Assembly (NCBI GenBank): GCA_031277095.1
Contig: JAISLU010000010.1
Span: 1-35,232, forward strand
Length of the DNA stretch: 35,232 nucleotides
Source of the DNA: Synergistaceae bacterium
GTDB lineage: Bacteria > Synergistota > Synergistia > Synergistales > Aminobacteriaceae
Direction: 5' to 3'
Shown: positions 7,501 through 15,787 of the stretch, piece by piece
How positions within the stretch are numbered: the stretch's first letter is position 1
How the letters are laid out: the number at the start of each line of letters is the position of its first letter
Program-made: the position numbers and the translations under genes
Notes under the pieces: model-generated
What the model was told of the DNA's origin: nothing
The model's input: only the letters and a program-made list of their open reading frames with translations
Databases searched by the model: none

Positions 7501-8856
7501 CTACAGCAGCCCCGTGCCCAAGAAGGCGACGCAAATGATGATTCCCGACACGAACATGTCCACGACACAGTAGCCCATGATATCCCTTGCGCTCAAACCG
7601 GCGATTCCCAGAGCGGGCAAGGCCCAGAAGGGCTGGATCATGTTGGTCCAAGAGTCACCCCAAGCAATGGACATGGCGGTAATGGAGGGCTCTATACCAA
7701 GGGCCGCTCCGGCCGGCATCATGATGGGACCCTGAACCGCCCACTGGCCGCCGCCGGACGGAACGAAAATGTTGACGATACCGGCGCTCAAGAAACTGAA
7801 CACGGGGAAAGTTACGTTGTTGGAGATGGCCACGAACCCATTGCTGATCGCGCCGGCCAAGGACGCGCCTGTGGCGGGATTGGCGCCCACCATCATTCCC
7901 ATGATCCCGGCGTAAAACGGGAACTGCAGCAGAATCCCACCCGCGCCTTTCACCGCCTGGTTGATGGCGCGCACGTAACGAATGGGAGTGCCATGCAACA
8001 GAATGCCCACGGTCAGGAAGATCAGGTTGACGATATTGAGGTCCAACGAAAACCCCTTTGCCTTGAAGTGAGAAAACAGCCAAACGCCGCCGAATATCAC
8101 CGCAATGATGGAAAAAAGCGGGTTGTTTTCGATCTTTTCTGCCGGGTTCACGGCCACGGCGGGCGGGGCTTCATCATCCTGCAGAAGAGCGGGGTCGATG
8201 ACCACCGTCTTGTCCGCCGAGGGGTGCATCCAGGCGTTTGTCAGAGGCAATACGACCAGCAGCATCACGCAGATGAACAGGTTGAAGGGGGCGAAAATAG
8301 TGGCGCTGGTAGGGACGGACTCGGTCAATACGCCGCCCGTTTGCGCCGTAACGGCGGCGGTGACGTTGGCGATGGCGAGAGGAATGGAGCCGGAAAACCC
8401 TCCATGCCAGATCAAGAAACCGGAATATGCCGAGGCAATCAGAAGGCGGTAATCCACGTGACGCTCCTGCTTTGCAATTTCCTTGGCGAAAATCGCCCCC
8501 ACCACAAGCCCGAATCCCCAGTTGACCCAGCAGGCCAGCACGGAGATGACGGTAACGAAAACAATGCTGGAAAAAGCCGTTTTAGGTATCCCCGCCCAGG
8601 CTTTCAGCAGTTTTTGCATGGGAGGCGAGATCGCCATAGCGTTTCCCAGCACCAGCACCAAAGCCATCTGCATCGAAAAAGCCAGCAGCGACCAGGCGCC
8701 GTTTCCCCAATGAATGACCATGGCGTGGGCGCTCTGACCCGTTAAGGGAATGGCCAGGCCAAAAACGACAACGGTCAAAATAATGCAGAAAAGGAAAGGA
8801 TCCGGCAGGTACTTCTGCATCAACACGACGCAACCATTCGTAAATTTTCTGAACAT
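7501..8856 (-). CDS. atoE: Short-chain fatty acid transporter, AtoE family
   Basis: Inner-membrane carrier for short-chain fatty acids such as acetoacetate or butyrate, 451 residues, with about 10-12 hydrophobic helices. Seen: the AtoE opening MFRKFTNGCVVLMQKYLPDPFLFCIILT, WVNWGFGLVVGA, YSGFLIWHGGFSGSIPL, and IFVPSGGGQWAVQGPIMMPA near the C-terminus, followed by a segment with WGDSWTNMIQPFWALPALGIAGL. These are the conserved lines of the family. I chose ATG 8856 because AAAGGAG lies just upstream; an ATG at 8889 adds eleven unrelated residues. Might act in uptake or export of fermentation acids. The neighbouring genes do not show a complete acetoacetate pathway, so the substrate is uncertain. 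Confidence 0.92.
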   Translation of the reverse strand: MFRKFTNGCVVLMQKYLPDPFLFCIILTVVVFGLAIPLTGQSAHAMVIHWGNGAWSLLAFSMQMALVLVLGNAMAISPPMQKLLKAWAGIPKTAFSSIVFVTVISVLACWVNWGFGLVVGAIFAKEIAKQERHVDYRLLIASAYSGFLIWHGGFSGSIPLAIANVTAAVTAQTGGVLTESVPTSATIFAPFNLFICVMLLVVLPLTNAWMHPSADKTVVIDPALLQDDEAPPAVAVNPAEKIENNPLFSIIAVIFGGVWLFSHFKAKGFSLDLNIVNLIFLTVGILLHGTPIRYVRAINQAVKGAGGILLQFPFYAGIMGMMVGANPATGASLAGAISNGFVAISNNVTFPVFSFLSAGIVNIFVPSGGGQWAVQGPIMMPAGAALGIEPSITAMSIAWGDSWTNMIQPFWALPALGIAGLSARDIMGYCVVDMFVSGIIICVAFLGTGLL

Positions 8857-9111
8857 ATTTGAATCTCCTTTCTGAGGGCAAAGTAACAACTTTGCTTACC
8901 AGAAAAATCCGAGCTGTCACTTTCGGCGATTTGGCGACATACTCGCATACTTCCCTAGTAAAACACACCAAGGGTAATACACAAAAAAGCTACTATTGTC
9001 CATTTATTCTATTATATCATGAAAAGTCAGAACGTATTGGATCATACTCGATCGTAGAGGGTGAATGCCCTCAGGCGCTCAGGCCCTCGGGCAAGACCTT
9101 ACAATTTTCCC

Positions 9112-10050
9112 TCACAATTTTCCAAGCAGATCGCCGTAGCCCTCCGCCTCCATCCGGTCACGAGGCACGAAGCGCAGCGACGCGCTGTTGATGCAGTATC
9201 GCAGCCCGCCTGTCTCCCGGGGGCCGTCCTGAAACACGTGTCCCAGGTGGGAATCCGCCGCCCGGGAGCGTACCTCCGTGCGTTCCATGCCCTGGGAATG
9301 GTCCGGGCGCTCCAAGAGAGCGGAATCGGAAATTGGCCGAGAAAAGCTGGGCCACCCGCAGCCGGACTCGAATTTATCGGCCGACAGAAACAGCGGGGTC
9401 CCGTCTGTTACGTCGACGTAGACCCCCGGCTCGAAAAGATTGTGGTATTCGTTGTGGAACGGGGGCTCCGTACCCGCGTTTTGAGTCACTTCATACTGAA
9501 GCGGCGTCAGTTTCTCCCGAAGATCGGCCTGACGGCTCGCTGCTTCGTCCTTGGCCGCGCCGGCACTGGCCAGCAACGAGCGGGGGATGTGACAGTAGCC
9601 TCCTGGATTTTTCTCCAGATATTTCTGATGGTACTTCTCCGCCGGCCAGAAGTTCTCCAGGGGCTTGCATTCCACCACCACCGGTTTGATCTCCCGCTTT
9701 TGCAGATCGCGCAGGGATGCGTTGACGATTTCACGGTCCGACTCGTTCACATAGTAAATTCCGGTGCGGTATTGTTCGCCGATATCGCCGCCCTGACGAT
9801 TCAGGGACGTGGGATCTATGGCTTCATAGAACCGCTCCAGCAGAAACGGCAGACCGATCCGGCCGTCGTCGTAACGGACCCTGACCGTTTCGGCGTGGCC
9901 CGTCTCGCCCGAGCAGACATCTTCATAGCTTGGGCGCTGGGTACAGCCGTTGGCGTAACCTGCCTCCGTTTCCACAACTCCCGGCAGGAGAGACATGTAT
10001 TGCTCCACGCCCCAGAAACAACCGCCCGCAAGAAAAATCTCCCGTTCCAT
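9112..10050 (-). CDS. msrAB: Fused peptide methionine sulfoxide reductase MsrA-MsrB
   Basis: Repairs oxidised methionine: the MsrA half reduces the S-sulfoxide, the MsrB half the R-sulfoxide. Seen in 312 residues: MsrA at 1-160 with [10 protein letters not shown] (catalytic Cys11) and GYANG; a linker; MsrB at about 175-312 with [18 protein letters not shown] and the catalytic Cys286 in [11 protein letters not shown]. The two CxxC pairs that bind zinc in many MsrB proteins are absent, so this is the zinc-free type. No signal peptide, so cytoplasmic. GGGAGGG precedes the ATG. Upstream lies a non-coding repeat that recurs in front of livH. An oxidative-stress function in an anaerobe is expected. 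Confidence 0.95.
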   Translation of the reverse strand: MEREIFLAGGCFWGVEQYMSLLPGVVETEAGYANGCTQRPSYEDVCSGETGHAETVRVRYDDGRIGLPFLLERFYEAIDPTSLNRQGGDIGEQYRTGIYYVNESDREIVNASLRDLQKREIKPVVVECKPLENFWPAEKYHQKYLEKNPGGYCHIPRSLLASAGAAKDEAASRQADLREKLTPLQYEVTQNAGTEPPFHNEYHNLFEPGVYVDVTDGTPLFLSADKFESGCGWPSFSRPISDSALLERPDHSQGMERTEVRSRAADSHLGHVFQDGPRETGGLRYCINSASLRFVPRDRMEAEGYGDLLGKL

Positions 10051-10107
10051 GTGTATTCCCTCCCGTTACGGATATAACGCTGCCTTGCCGGTCACTGCCC
10101 GATAACA

Positions 10108-10228
10108 TCGATCTATCTCATTCTACAGTGAATTAAGATAAAAAACCTAAAGTTAGAATAGCTAAAAAACAAGTCAATTGCTCGATTTAGCGCGTGCAAA
10201 TTTAACATTTTTAAGTTGAACGACTATA
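10108..10228. repeat. Dispersed non-coding repeat, copy 1 (upstream of msrAB)
   Basis: About 120 bases nearly identical to 32774-32888. Both begin TCGATCTAT and share AGTGAATTAAGATAAAAA, CCTAAAGTTAGAATAGCT, AACAAGTCAATTGCTC and AAGTTGAACGACT. Copy 1 has ten extra bases (CTCATTCTAC) after the first nine. AT-rich, with no ORF. It lies 58 bases upstream of msrAB, in the same orientation as copy 2 relative to livH. A pairing GCTAAA/TTTAGC is possible inside. It could be a small mobile element or a shared promoter/regulatory region. Confidence 0.8.
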
Positions 10229-10251
10229 TCTTGATTTTGCAACGTCAGCCT

Positions 10252-10278
10252 AAAATAAACCCCCGGCTGAACCGGGGG
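10252..10278 (-). terminator. Intrinsic terminator downstream of abgT
   Basis: On the minus strand CCCCCGG, a 5-base loop and CCGGGGG are followed by TTTATTTT. It lies about 120 bases beyond the abgT stop. The stretch between holds only purine-rich GAGGGG/GAAGG runs. Confidence 0.85.
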
Positions 10279-10401
10279 CATCGATCCACATCGATCGAAA
10301 AGATTGCTCGAGAGGAGTAAACGAGGGGTGTGTATGAGGGGAGGATATGAGGGGAAGAAGAGAATGAAGGATAATAAAATGAAGGGTATCGATTATTTTA
10401 C

Positions 10402-11979
10402 TTACAGGAAAATTTTGCCTCCCGGGCCCAAGGGAAGATCCAGCATGGCCCACGCCACGAGCTGCAACAGCCAGACGATGGTGAAGCAGAAGGAAAAGGG
10501 AACCATGTTGGCGATGACCGTGCCCATGCCCGTGTCTTTTTCGTAGCGGTGGGCGAAACCCAGGATCACCGGGAAGTAATAGAAAAGCGGCGAGAGCGGG
10601 TTCGTGATGGAGTCTCCAATGCGGTAGGCGATCTGCGTCACCGCCGGGTCCAGGTTGAGGAGGAGCAGCATGGGAACGAACACCGGCGCCAAAATAGCCC
10701 ATTTCGCCGAGGCAGACCCGATGAAAAGGTTGATGATACAAGAGACCAAAACCACGCCAATCAAAAGAGGAATACCGGTGAAATTCATGGCCTTCAGCAG
10801 CTCCGCGCCCTTGACGGCAATGATGACGCCCAAGTTGCTCCACCCGAAGTAGTTCGTGAACTGCGCGCAAAAGAAGCAGAGTACGATATAGGGCGCCATG
10901 TCCTTGAACGCCAGGGTGATGTCGGCGAACATTTGCTTGTCGTTTTTGTACTTGCCGCTGACGAAACCGTAGACGGCGCCCGGAACGAAAAAGAGAACCG
11001 TGACGGTCACCACCAAGCCGCTCATGAAGGGCGAGGCGGCCGATGTGATGGACCCGCCCTGAGCAGGGTCTCCCAAAAGGGGATCCGACCCGACGCACAT
11101 CAAGACTACAACCACCACCGTGATCGCCAGGGCGCGAAGGGCGTATTTGAGCCCCTTTTCCTCCTCGGGGGTCAGGCCCTTTTGCTCGTTTTTCCCATAC
11201 TTGGCCAAGTCTACGTGAGCATAGCGGGGCGCGATGAGTACCTCGGACACGAAGGTCCCCACCAGCGTCAGGATGATGCAGGAAACCACGAGGAAATAGT
11301 AATTGATGGCGGGAGAAGCGGCGTAGTCCGGATCCAGCAGCCGGGCAGCGCTTTCCGTGAAGCCGTAGGCCATGGTGTCCGTGAGAGCTATGACCACCGT
11401 CGCGCAGAACCCCGCCGCCACCGTTGCAAAGGCGGTGAACATGCCGACCATGGGGTTTCGTCCCATGCTGAGGTACGTCGCGGCAGCCAGGGGAGGCATG
11501 ATGACAAACGCGGAGTCCCCGGCGACGTTTCCGTTTACGCAGATGAACACAAGGATCAGCGTGACCAGCACCGGGGGGACGCCTCCCAGCATCTTCTGTA
11601 TCAGCGCCGAGAGGAAGCCGCTTTTTTCGGCGACACCCGTCCCGATGACGGCGACCAGAACGATGCCCATAGGGGCGAACCCGGAGAAGTTGGTGACGGC
11701 CTTGCTCCAAATTTGACGGAAACCGTCTTTGGAGAGAAGGTTGATCACGCTCATGGTCTTGCCGGTTCCGGGATGCACGGCGCTGACGCCGAAAAGGCTG
11801 CAAATCCAGGAAATCACCACCACGATCACCGCCAGAATGACGAAAAGCGTGATCGGATCGGGCAATTTGTTACCCACCCTTTCAATCCCCGACAAGATTC
11901 TCCCGAAAAATCCCTGCTTAACCTTTTGTTCAACCTTTTGTTCTTCTTTCCGTTCTTCTGTTTTTTGTTCTTCTACCAC
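10402..11979 (-). CDS. abgT: AbgT-family transporter (p-aminobenzoyl-glutamate carrier type)
   Basis: Integral membrane carrier of the AbgT family; characterised members import p-aminobenzoyl-glutamate or export sulfonamides. About 525 residues with some twelve hydrophobic helices. Seen: GFFGRILSGIERVGNKLPDP, NGNVAGDSAFVIMPPLAAA, GSASAKWAILAPVFVPML, RIGDSITNPLSPLFYYFP, all typical of the family. The N-terminus carries a charged EEQKTEERKEEQKVEQKVKQ stretch built from a 12-base repeat. Start choice: an ATG at 12003 lies about three bases after the predicted transcription start, whereas GTG 11979 has GGGAG eight bases upstream, so I prefer GTG; the ATG form would be eight residues longer. With fchA and amino acid uptake genes nearby, folate-fragment or peptide-acid import is plausible but not shown. 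Confidence 0.9.
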   Translation of the reverse strand: MVEEQKTEERKEEQKVEQKVKQGFFGRILSGIERVGNKLPDPITLFVILAVIVVVISWICSLFGVSAVHPGTGKTMSVINLLSKDGFRQIWSKAVTNFSGFAPMGIVLVAVIGTGVAEKSGFLSALIQKMLGGVPPVLVTLILVFICVNGNVAGDSAFVIMPPLAAATYLSMGRNPMVGMFTAFATVAAGFCATVVIALTDTMAYGFTESAARLLDPDYAASPAINYYFLVVSCIILTLVGTFVSEVLIAPRYAHVDLAKYGKNEQKGLTPEEEKGLKYALRALAITVVVVVLMCVGSDPLLGDPAQGGSITSAASPFMSGLVVTVTVLFFVPGAVYGFVSGKYKNDKQMFADITLAFKDMAPYIVLCFFCAQFTNYFGWSNLGVIIAVKGAELLKAMNFTGIPLLIGVVLVSCIINLFIGSASAKWAILAPVFVPMLLLLNLDPAVTQIAYRIGDSITNPLSPLFYYFPVILGFAHRYEKDTGMGTVIANMVPFSFCFTIVWLLQLVAWAMLDLPLGPGGKIFL

Positions 11980-12012
11980 TTTACACACTCCCTTCTTCAG
12001 CATTATCTCTCA

Positions 12013-12041
12013 AGAATATGCTTTTATTGGAATTATGTCAA
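12013..12041 (-). promoter_or_regulatory. Strong sigma70 promoter for abgT
   Basis: Minus strand TTGACA (12036-12041), 17 bases, TATTCT (12013-12018). The predicted transcription start near 12006 is almost on the ATG at 12003, so either the mRNA is leaderless or translation starts at GTG 11979. Confidence 0.7.
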
Positions 12042-12236
12042 GCAAAAAAATAAAATAAACAAAAATATCGATCTAAATTCTGCTTAAAAGAAAGGGAAAA
12101 CGGAATAACCGAGAAGGATAACGAGAATAAGGGTAAGGGTAAGAAGAATAACGATAACGAGATGAAGATGACGGCATGAAAAGCGCGGCGGAAAAACGCC
12201 GGCAAAGCGAGAACGAACGAGGCGGGTTTGTGGGGT

Positions 12237-13355
12237 CTATTTTGCTCCGTTCAAGGTCAGAAGCCGCGCCGCTTCCTTATTTCCGAACTCAGTGGCGTAG
12301 CGCAGCGCCGTCCAGCCGTCGCCGTCCTTTGCGTCCAGCTTCGCCCCCGCTTCGATCAACGCGCCGATCACAGGAACCGCGCCCTTCCGCGCAGCGGCCA
12401 TCAGAGGCGTGAGACCGTCTCTGTCGCGAGCTTCGAGCTTCGCCCCGGCGGCGATCAGGATTTCCACGATTCTCGCGTCCCCCGATTCGCAGGCCAGAGA
12501 CAAGGCCGTAACGTCGTCGATGGTGGCGGCGTCGACGTTTCCTCCCGCGCGGATCAAAAAAGAAAGCAAGTCGGCATGGCCGCGATAGGCGGCGGACATC
12601 ACAGGGGTGACGCCCTCCCGGTCCGGGACGTTCACGTCGGCCGAAGCCGCCACAAGGGCCTCGGCAACCGAGAGATCTCCGCTGACCGTGGACCACAGAA
12701 GCGCCGTCCAGCCCGCCCCGTCTTCGGCATCGGTAGAAGCCCCGGCGGCGAGGAGCGCGTTCACCGTGGCGATGCTTCCCTTGCTGGCGGCCAGCATCAA
12801 AGGCGTGACCCCCTCTTCGTTGCGGGTGTCCACGTAGGCTCCCGACTCGATCAGAAACTTCGAGACGTCCTCTCGGTTTTCCAGCACGGAGGACAGAAGG
12901 GCCGTCATGTATCGGGACGCCTGGATATCCAAATCGGCCGAAGCGGCCACCAGCTTTTCCACAACGGAGAGGTCGGATTTTATCGTGGCCCACATCAAGG
13001 CGGTCCACCCGTCCTTATCCTGGGCGTTGACGTCGGCGGAGGCTTGCAGCAGAACCTCGGCGATTTCGGGGCGGTTCACACTGACAACCAGCATCAACGG
13101 CGTCAGTCCGTTTTCGTCGGGCTCGTTCACGTCGGCCCATCCGGCAATGGCCTCCGCCACCGCTTTCGGGCTCCCGTCGGTGCAAAGCTCGAAAAAATCC
13201 GCCGAAGCGCCGGCCGGCCCGGCGCCGAAAATGAAGGAAAGCAGCAGGAGACAGGGAATGATTTGGGATTTCAAATGAATGATCTGGGATTTCAAATATT
13301 TCACCTCTGAAAATTTCATCTCCGAAAATTTCATTTCTATTCCGTCTCTACTCAT
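12237..13355 (-). CDS. Exported ankyrin-repeat protein
   Basis: A 372-residue protein made almost entirely of ankyrin repeats, which mediate protein binding. Seen: a hydrophobic export segment IIPCLLLLSFIFGAGPAGASA with likely cleavage after ASA, then about nine repeats from residue 60 on, each with variants of G-x-TPLM-x-A and LL-x-AGA-x-x-x-A (for example ENGLTPLMLV, EEGVTPLMLAASKGS, RDGLTPLMAAARKG). No enzymatic domain. The region before the signal segment (MKFSEMKFSEVKYLKSQIIHLKSQ) is made of short DNA repeats, so the true start is uncertain: ATGs at 13355, 13334 and 13319 are all in frame. Possibly the last gene of the tex cluster. A periplasmic or surface scaffold function is inferred; such proteins also occur in host-associated bacteria. 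Confidence 0.85.
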   Translation of the reverse strand: MSRDGIEMKFSEMKFSEVKYLKSQIIHLKSQIIPCLLLLSFIFGAGPAGASADFFELCTDGSPKAVAEAIAGWADVNEPDENGLTPLMLVVSVNRPEIAEVLLQASADVNAQDKDGWTALMWATIKSDLSVVEKLVAASADLDIQASRYMTALLSSVLENREDVSKFLIESGAYVDTRNEEGVTPLMLAASKGSIATVNALLAAGASTDAEDGAGWTALLWSTVSGDLSVAEALVAASADVNVPDREGVTPVMSAAYRGHADLLSFLIRAGGNVDAATIDDVTALSLACESGDARIVEILIAAGAKLEARDRDGLTPLMAAARKGAVPVIGALIEAGAKLDAKDGDGWTALRYATEFGNKEAARLLTLNGAK

Positions 13356-13397
13356 CTTTATCTGAAAATTTCACTTCCGAAAAATTTCACCGCCGAA
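13258..13397. repeat. Cluster of short direct repeats at the start of the ankyrin gene
   Basis: Four copies of a ~15-base unit reading CTGAAAATTTCAT or CCGAAAAATTTCAC on the plus strand lie between 13305 and 13395, partly outside and partly inside the coding region. Next to them a 24-base unit (GATTTGGGATTTCAAATGA-like) occurs twice at about 13258-13300 and encodes the repeated LKSQII. Confidence 0.75.
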
Positions 13398-13445
13398 AAA
13401 GACCGAGGTCCTGGAAAAATCCCCGAAAAAATACATGCCGCGCCC

Positions 13446-14342
13446 TCAAATATCGGCCTCGGAAAACTGAAGCGGGCGGTCCTCCGCCGGGGGCGATTCG
13501 GCGAAAGCGGAGGAGTTCGAGGGCTGCCCGTCGATGTCTATGTCGATGTTGATGGCCATGGACAACAGCACGCTCATGGTCACCGACAAGACCAGGGTCA
13601 AGGTGTAGGCCGCGATCCGTCGGAAAAGGGGAAGGCGTTTTTTTATGCAGAAGGACATCTTGAGAATGGTGCAATGGGCGTAAAGCAAAATGAAAAGAGA
13701 CCAGCCCGTCAGGTAGAAAACGGGAACGTATCCGAACGTGTAGCTGGGCAAAAAGGGAGAAAAAAGAGGATAAAAAAGAGGAGAAAAACGGAGGATCAAC
13801 GAAAAACACAGGTCCGCGAAGCAGAGGGTCAGGGGGAAAAGCAAAAGAATCATCCCGAAGCTCTCCACGGGGCGCTTCAAAAGTACGAACCGAGTCAGGA
13901 GAGAGGGAAGGTAGCTCAACCCCAATACCACAAGGGTCAAAAGCCACAGATCGCTTTTGCCGCCTCCCGGCAGCAGGTCGGGAAGAACCCCGGGAGCCGC
14001 GAGCTGTATGAAATAAACCGCCAGAGGGCAGACAAAGGACAAATCCACCAGCTCGCTGAGAGGAGACGACTCGTAGGCGTCCCCCTCGTCCAAGTCACCG
14101 TAAACCGCCTCGCCCAAGTCTTGGCGGGCTGTATCCGGCGGTTTCTGGTGAAGGGCGCGGGTCGCAGCGTACTCGTAAGCGTGGTCCAGCTCCTTGTTTT
14201 GCGCACAGACGAACTGCCACTCCGAGGACCCTTGCGCGAAGCGAACCGGGTCGTAAAGGTGCTTTTTGCTGCGGTAGGCTTCCTCTATTTCCTCCAGACT
14301 GGCAAAATCGTATACTCCCAACAAGGCGTAGGCTTTTTCCAA
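13446..14342 (-). CDS. Membrane protein with an N-terminal degenerate J-domain
   Basis: 298 residues. Residues 1-65 resemble a DnaJ J-domain (YALLGVYDFASLEEIEEAYRSKKHLYDP...NKELDHAYEYA), but the essential HPD tripeptide reads YDP, so stimulation of DnaK is unlikely. After an acidic linker come about five hydrophobic helices (around residues 100-120, 130-155, 165-185, 205-235 and 250-270), with the run FSPLFYPLFSPFLPSY between helices. The C-terminal tail is polar. The start is a TTG at 14342 that directly follows the cobB-like gene (33-base gap); no better start is visible. I do not recognise a characterised family. It may be a membrane partner in the tex-flavoprotein-CobB-like cluster. Function unknown. 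Confidence 0.7.
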   Translation of the reverse strand: MEKAYALLGVYDFASLEEIEEAYRSKKHLYDPVRFAQGSSEWQFVCAQNKELDHAYEYAATRALHQKPPDTARQDLGEAVYGDLDEGDAYESSPLSELVDLSFVCPLAVYFIQLAAPGVLPDLLPGGGKSDLWLLTLVVLGLSYLPSLLTRFVLLKRPVESFGMILLLFPLTLCFADLCFSLILRFSPLFYPLFSPFLPSYTFGYVPVFYLTGWSLFILLYAHCTILKMSFCIKKRLPLFRRIAAYTLTLVLSVTMSVLLSMAINIDIDIDGQPSNSSAFAESPPAEDRPLQFSEADI

Positions 14343-14375
14343 AAGACACCCATCCCCGACTCCGAATTTTTTACG

Positions 14376-15755
14376 TCAGCGTTTGCGCAGAGAAAGCCAC
14401 CGATTAACGGTGTCGATGCCGCTCCAGAGTTCCAGGTGCAAGTCGGTGACGAAACAGTAACCCTGGACCCAGCCGGAAGTTCCCAGTTCGGTGGCTTTAC
14501 GGATATCGCGATAACCCCATACCGGAGGAATGACGTTCCCCGGGTTGCTGACGTGGAGATAATCCAGTGAAAATCCCCTCATTTTTTCGTCGCATTTGCT
14601 GAAAATCGAGTCCTCCGTCCCCCGGATTTCTATCCTGTGAACGTCGCTCCCTTCCTTGAGGGAGGTGTAACTCCCGTGGAAGGGGAAAAATTTAAGACCG
14701 TCGGACTTCTGCCCATCTGGAGTGACCAGATATTGACCAAAAAGGAGAGAGGACGCCCCATTGACAAAAATGAGCTTGTTCCCGGCGAAACTCTGCTTGA
14801 TGCCGCGGTGGAAAGGCTCGTGAACGAGGAGCCTGTTGGAGTACAGGGCCGCTATGGAATGGGGGAAGTAAATGGCCTCGGCATCCAAGGGAAAAGGGTC
14901 CTGCCAGGGATCGTAGTCTACGACCTCGCAGCCCAAAAATTGGAAAAGTTCCGCGCTGTTACTGCCCTCCAGGGAGAAATACCGGGCTCCCACAACGGCG
15001 ACTTTGAAGTTTTTAGGAAGGTATTCGCTTCCCTGGGGAGGCAGCCATTCTTGCTTGAGACGGCCGAAAGCCTCCATGATTTCCCACTCGATTTGATGCA
15101 CGATGGACGCCAACTGCAGCGCCGCGCTTTTGATCTGCATCACCCGGGTGCCCGCCGTGGCGCCGTAGAGTTCCACCAGCACGGGCATGGGCCGCTCGAT
15201 TTCCTTGGGTATGTACCCCATGCTGAGAACGGCGGTTCTTCGTCCGTAGTCCTGCTCCAGCAATTGGTACTCCCGGGGGTTTTTGACCCCGGCGAAGATG
15301 ACCCCCAGCACGTAATTTTCGTTTCCGCTCTCGAAGGCCGCCAGAACCGAAGACGTGGCGTTGGTGGTCAAAATAGCGGAGGCCGAGGCGGACATCACGA
15401 CGATGATGCCGCAGGTGAGAATTTTGGCCAAGTCCAAGGCCTCTGGGCGCACCTGAACGAAGTTTTCCTCCGGGCGCGTCCCCAGGGGGACCAAAATGAC
15501 GTTCAAGGCCTCGGGATCTGCCGTTTTTTGGAACAGGGTCTTCAAGTTTTTTATGCTGCCGCACGCGTAAGGGTCCAGAGAAACGGTGGACTCCTCCAGG
15601 AGAACCTTCAGCAAGCGCACATCTGCCTCGCTGCGGGCGCAAGTGAACACCTTTACCCTGACGCCTGAACGCTTTAGGGCATAAACTAAAGTCACGCCAG
15701 AAGAAACCGTTTCGGCGTTGATTTCATCTGCAATAATCAGGCGGGGCAGATTCAC
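14376..15755 (-). CDS. CobB/CbiA-like protein lacking catalytic motifs (pseudoenzyme)
   Basis: Real CbiA/CobB amidates cobyrinic acid using ATP and glutamine. This 459-residue protein aligns by eye with CbiA over its whole length: PRLIIA...ALKRSGVRVKVF at the N-terminus, GVIFAGVKNPREYQLL with SMGYIPKE in the middle, KVAVVGARYFSLEGSNSAELFQFLG at the start of the amidotransferase domain, and GWVQGYCFVTDLHLELW at the end. Yet every active motif is changed: Walker A GSGKTT becomes residues 9-18 without Gly-Lys-Thr, GGGYPE becomes YFPHSIA (296-302), the glutaminase AECGG becomes FVNGA (330-334) without Cys, and RGHEFH becomes RGFSLD (393-398). The reading frame is intact, so it is not decaying. 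GTG 15755 has GGGAGG ten bases upstream; an upstream TTG would lie inside that site. Probable binding or structural role, unknown. Confidence 0.8.
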   Translation of the reverse strand: MNLPRLIIADEINAETVSSGVTLVYALKRSGVRVKVFTCARSEADVRLLKVLLEESTVSLDPYACGSIKNLKTLFQKTADPEALNVILVPLGTRPEENFVQVRPEALDLAKILTCGIIVVMSASASAILTTNATSSVLAAFESGNENYVLGVIFAGVKNPREYQLLEQDYGRRTAVLSMGYIPKEIERPMPVLVELYGATAGTRVMQIKSAALQLASIVHQIEWEIMEAFGRLKQEWLPPQGSEYLPKNFKVAVVGARYFSLEGSNSAELFQFLGCEVVDYDPWQDPFPLDAEAIYFPHSIAALYSNRLLVHEPFHRGIKQSFAGNKLIFVNGASSLLFGQYLVTPDGQKSDGLKFFPFHGSYTSLKEGSDVHRIEIRGTEDSIFSKCDEKMRGFSLDYLHVSNPGNVIPPVWGYRDIRKATELGTSGWVQGYCFVTDLHLELWSGIDTVNRWLSLRKR

Positions 15756-15787
15756 TTCGCAATATCCTCCCAATCTTCAAGTCGAAG

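Noticed and set aside
9060-9110. CCCTCAGG/CGCTCAGG/CCCTCGGG triplet near the msrAB end as a terminator
   Set aside because: Stem can pair, but no T tract follows in either direction and the octamers are better read as a tiny repeat.
10549-12087. Long open frame opposite abgT, and similar ones opposite tex, livM/livH and glnN
   Set aside because: Antisense to well-recognised genes, Arg/His/Gly-rich with no domain. They arise from GC-rich codon bias.
12188-12225. CGGCG...CGCCG hairpin downstream of the ankyrin gene as terminator
   Set aside because: Five-base stem with a weak T tract, not distinguishable from chance.
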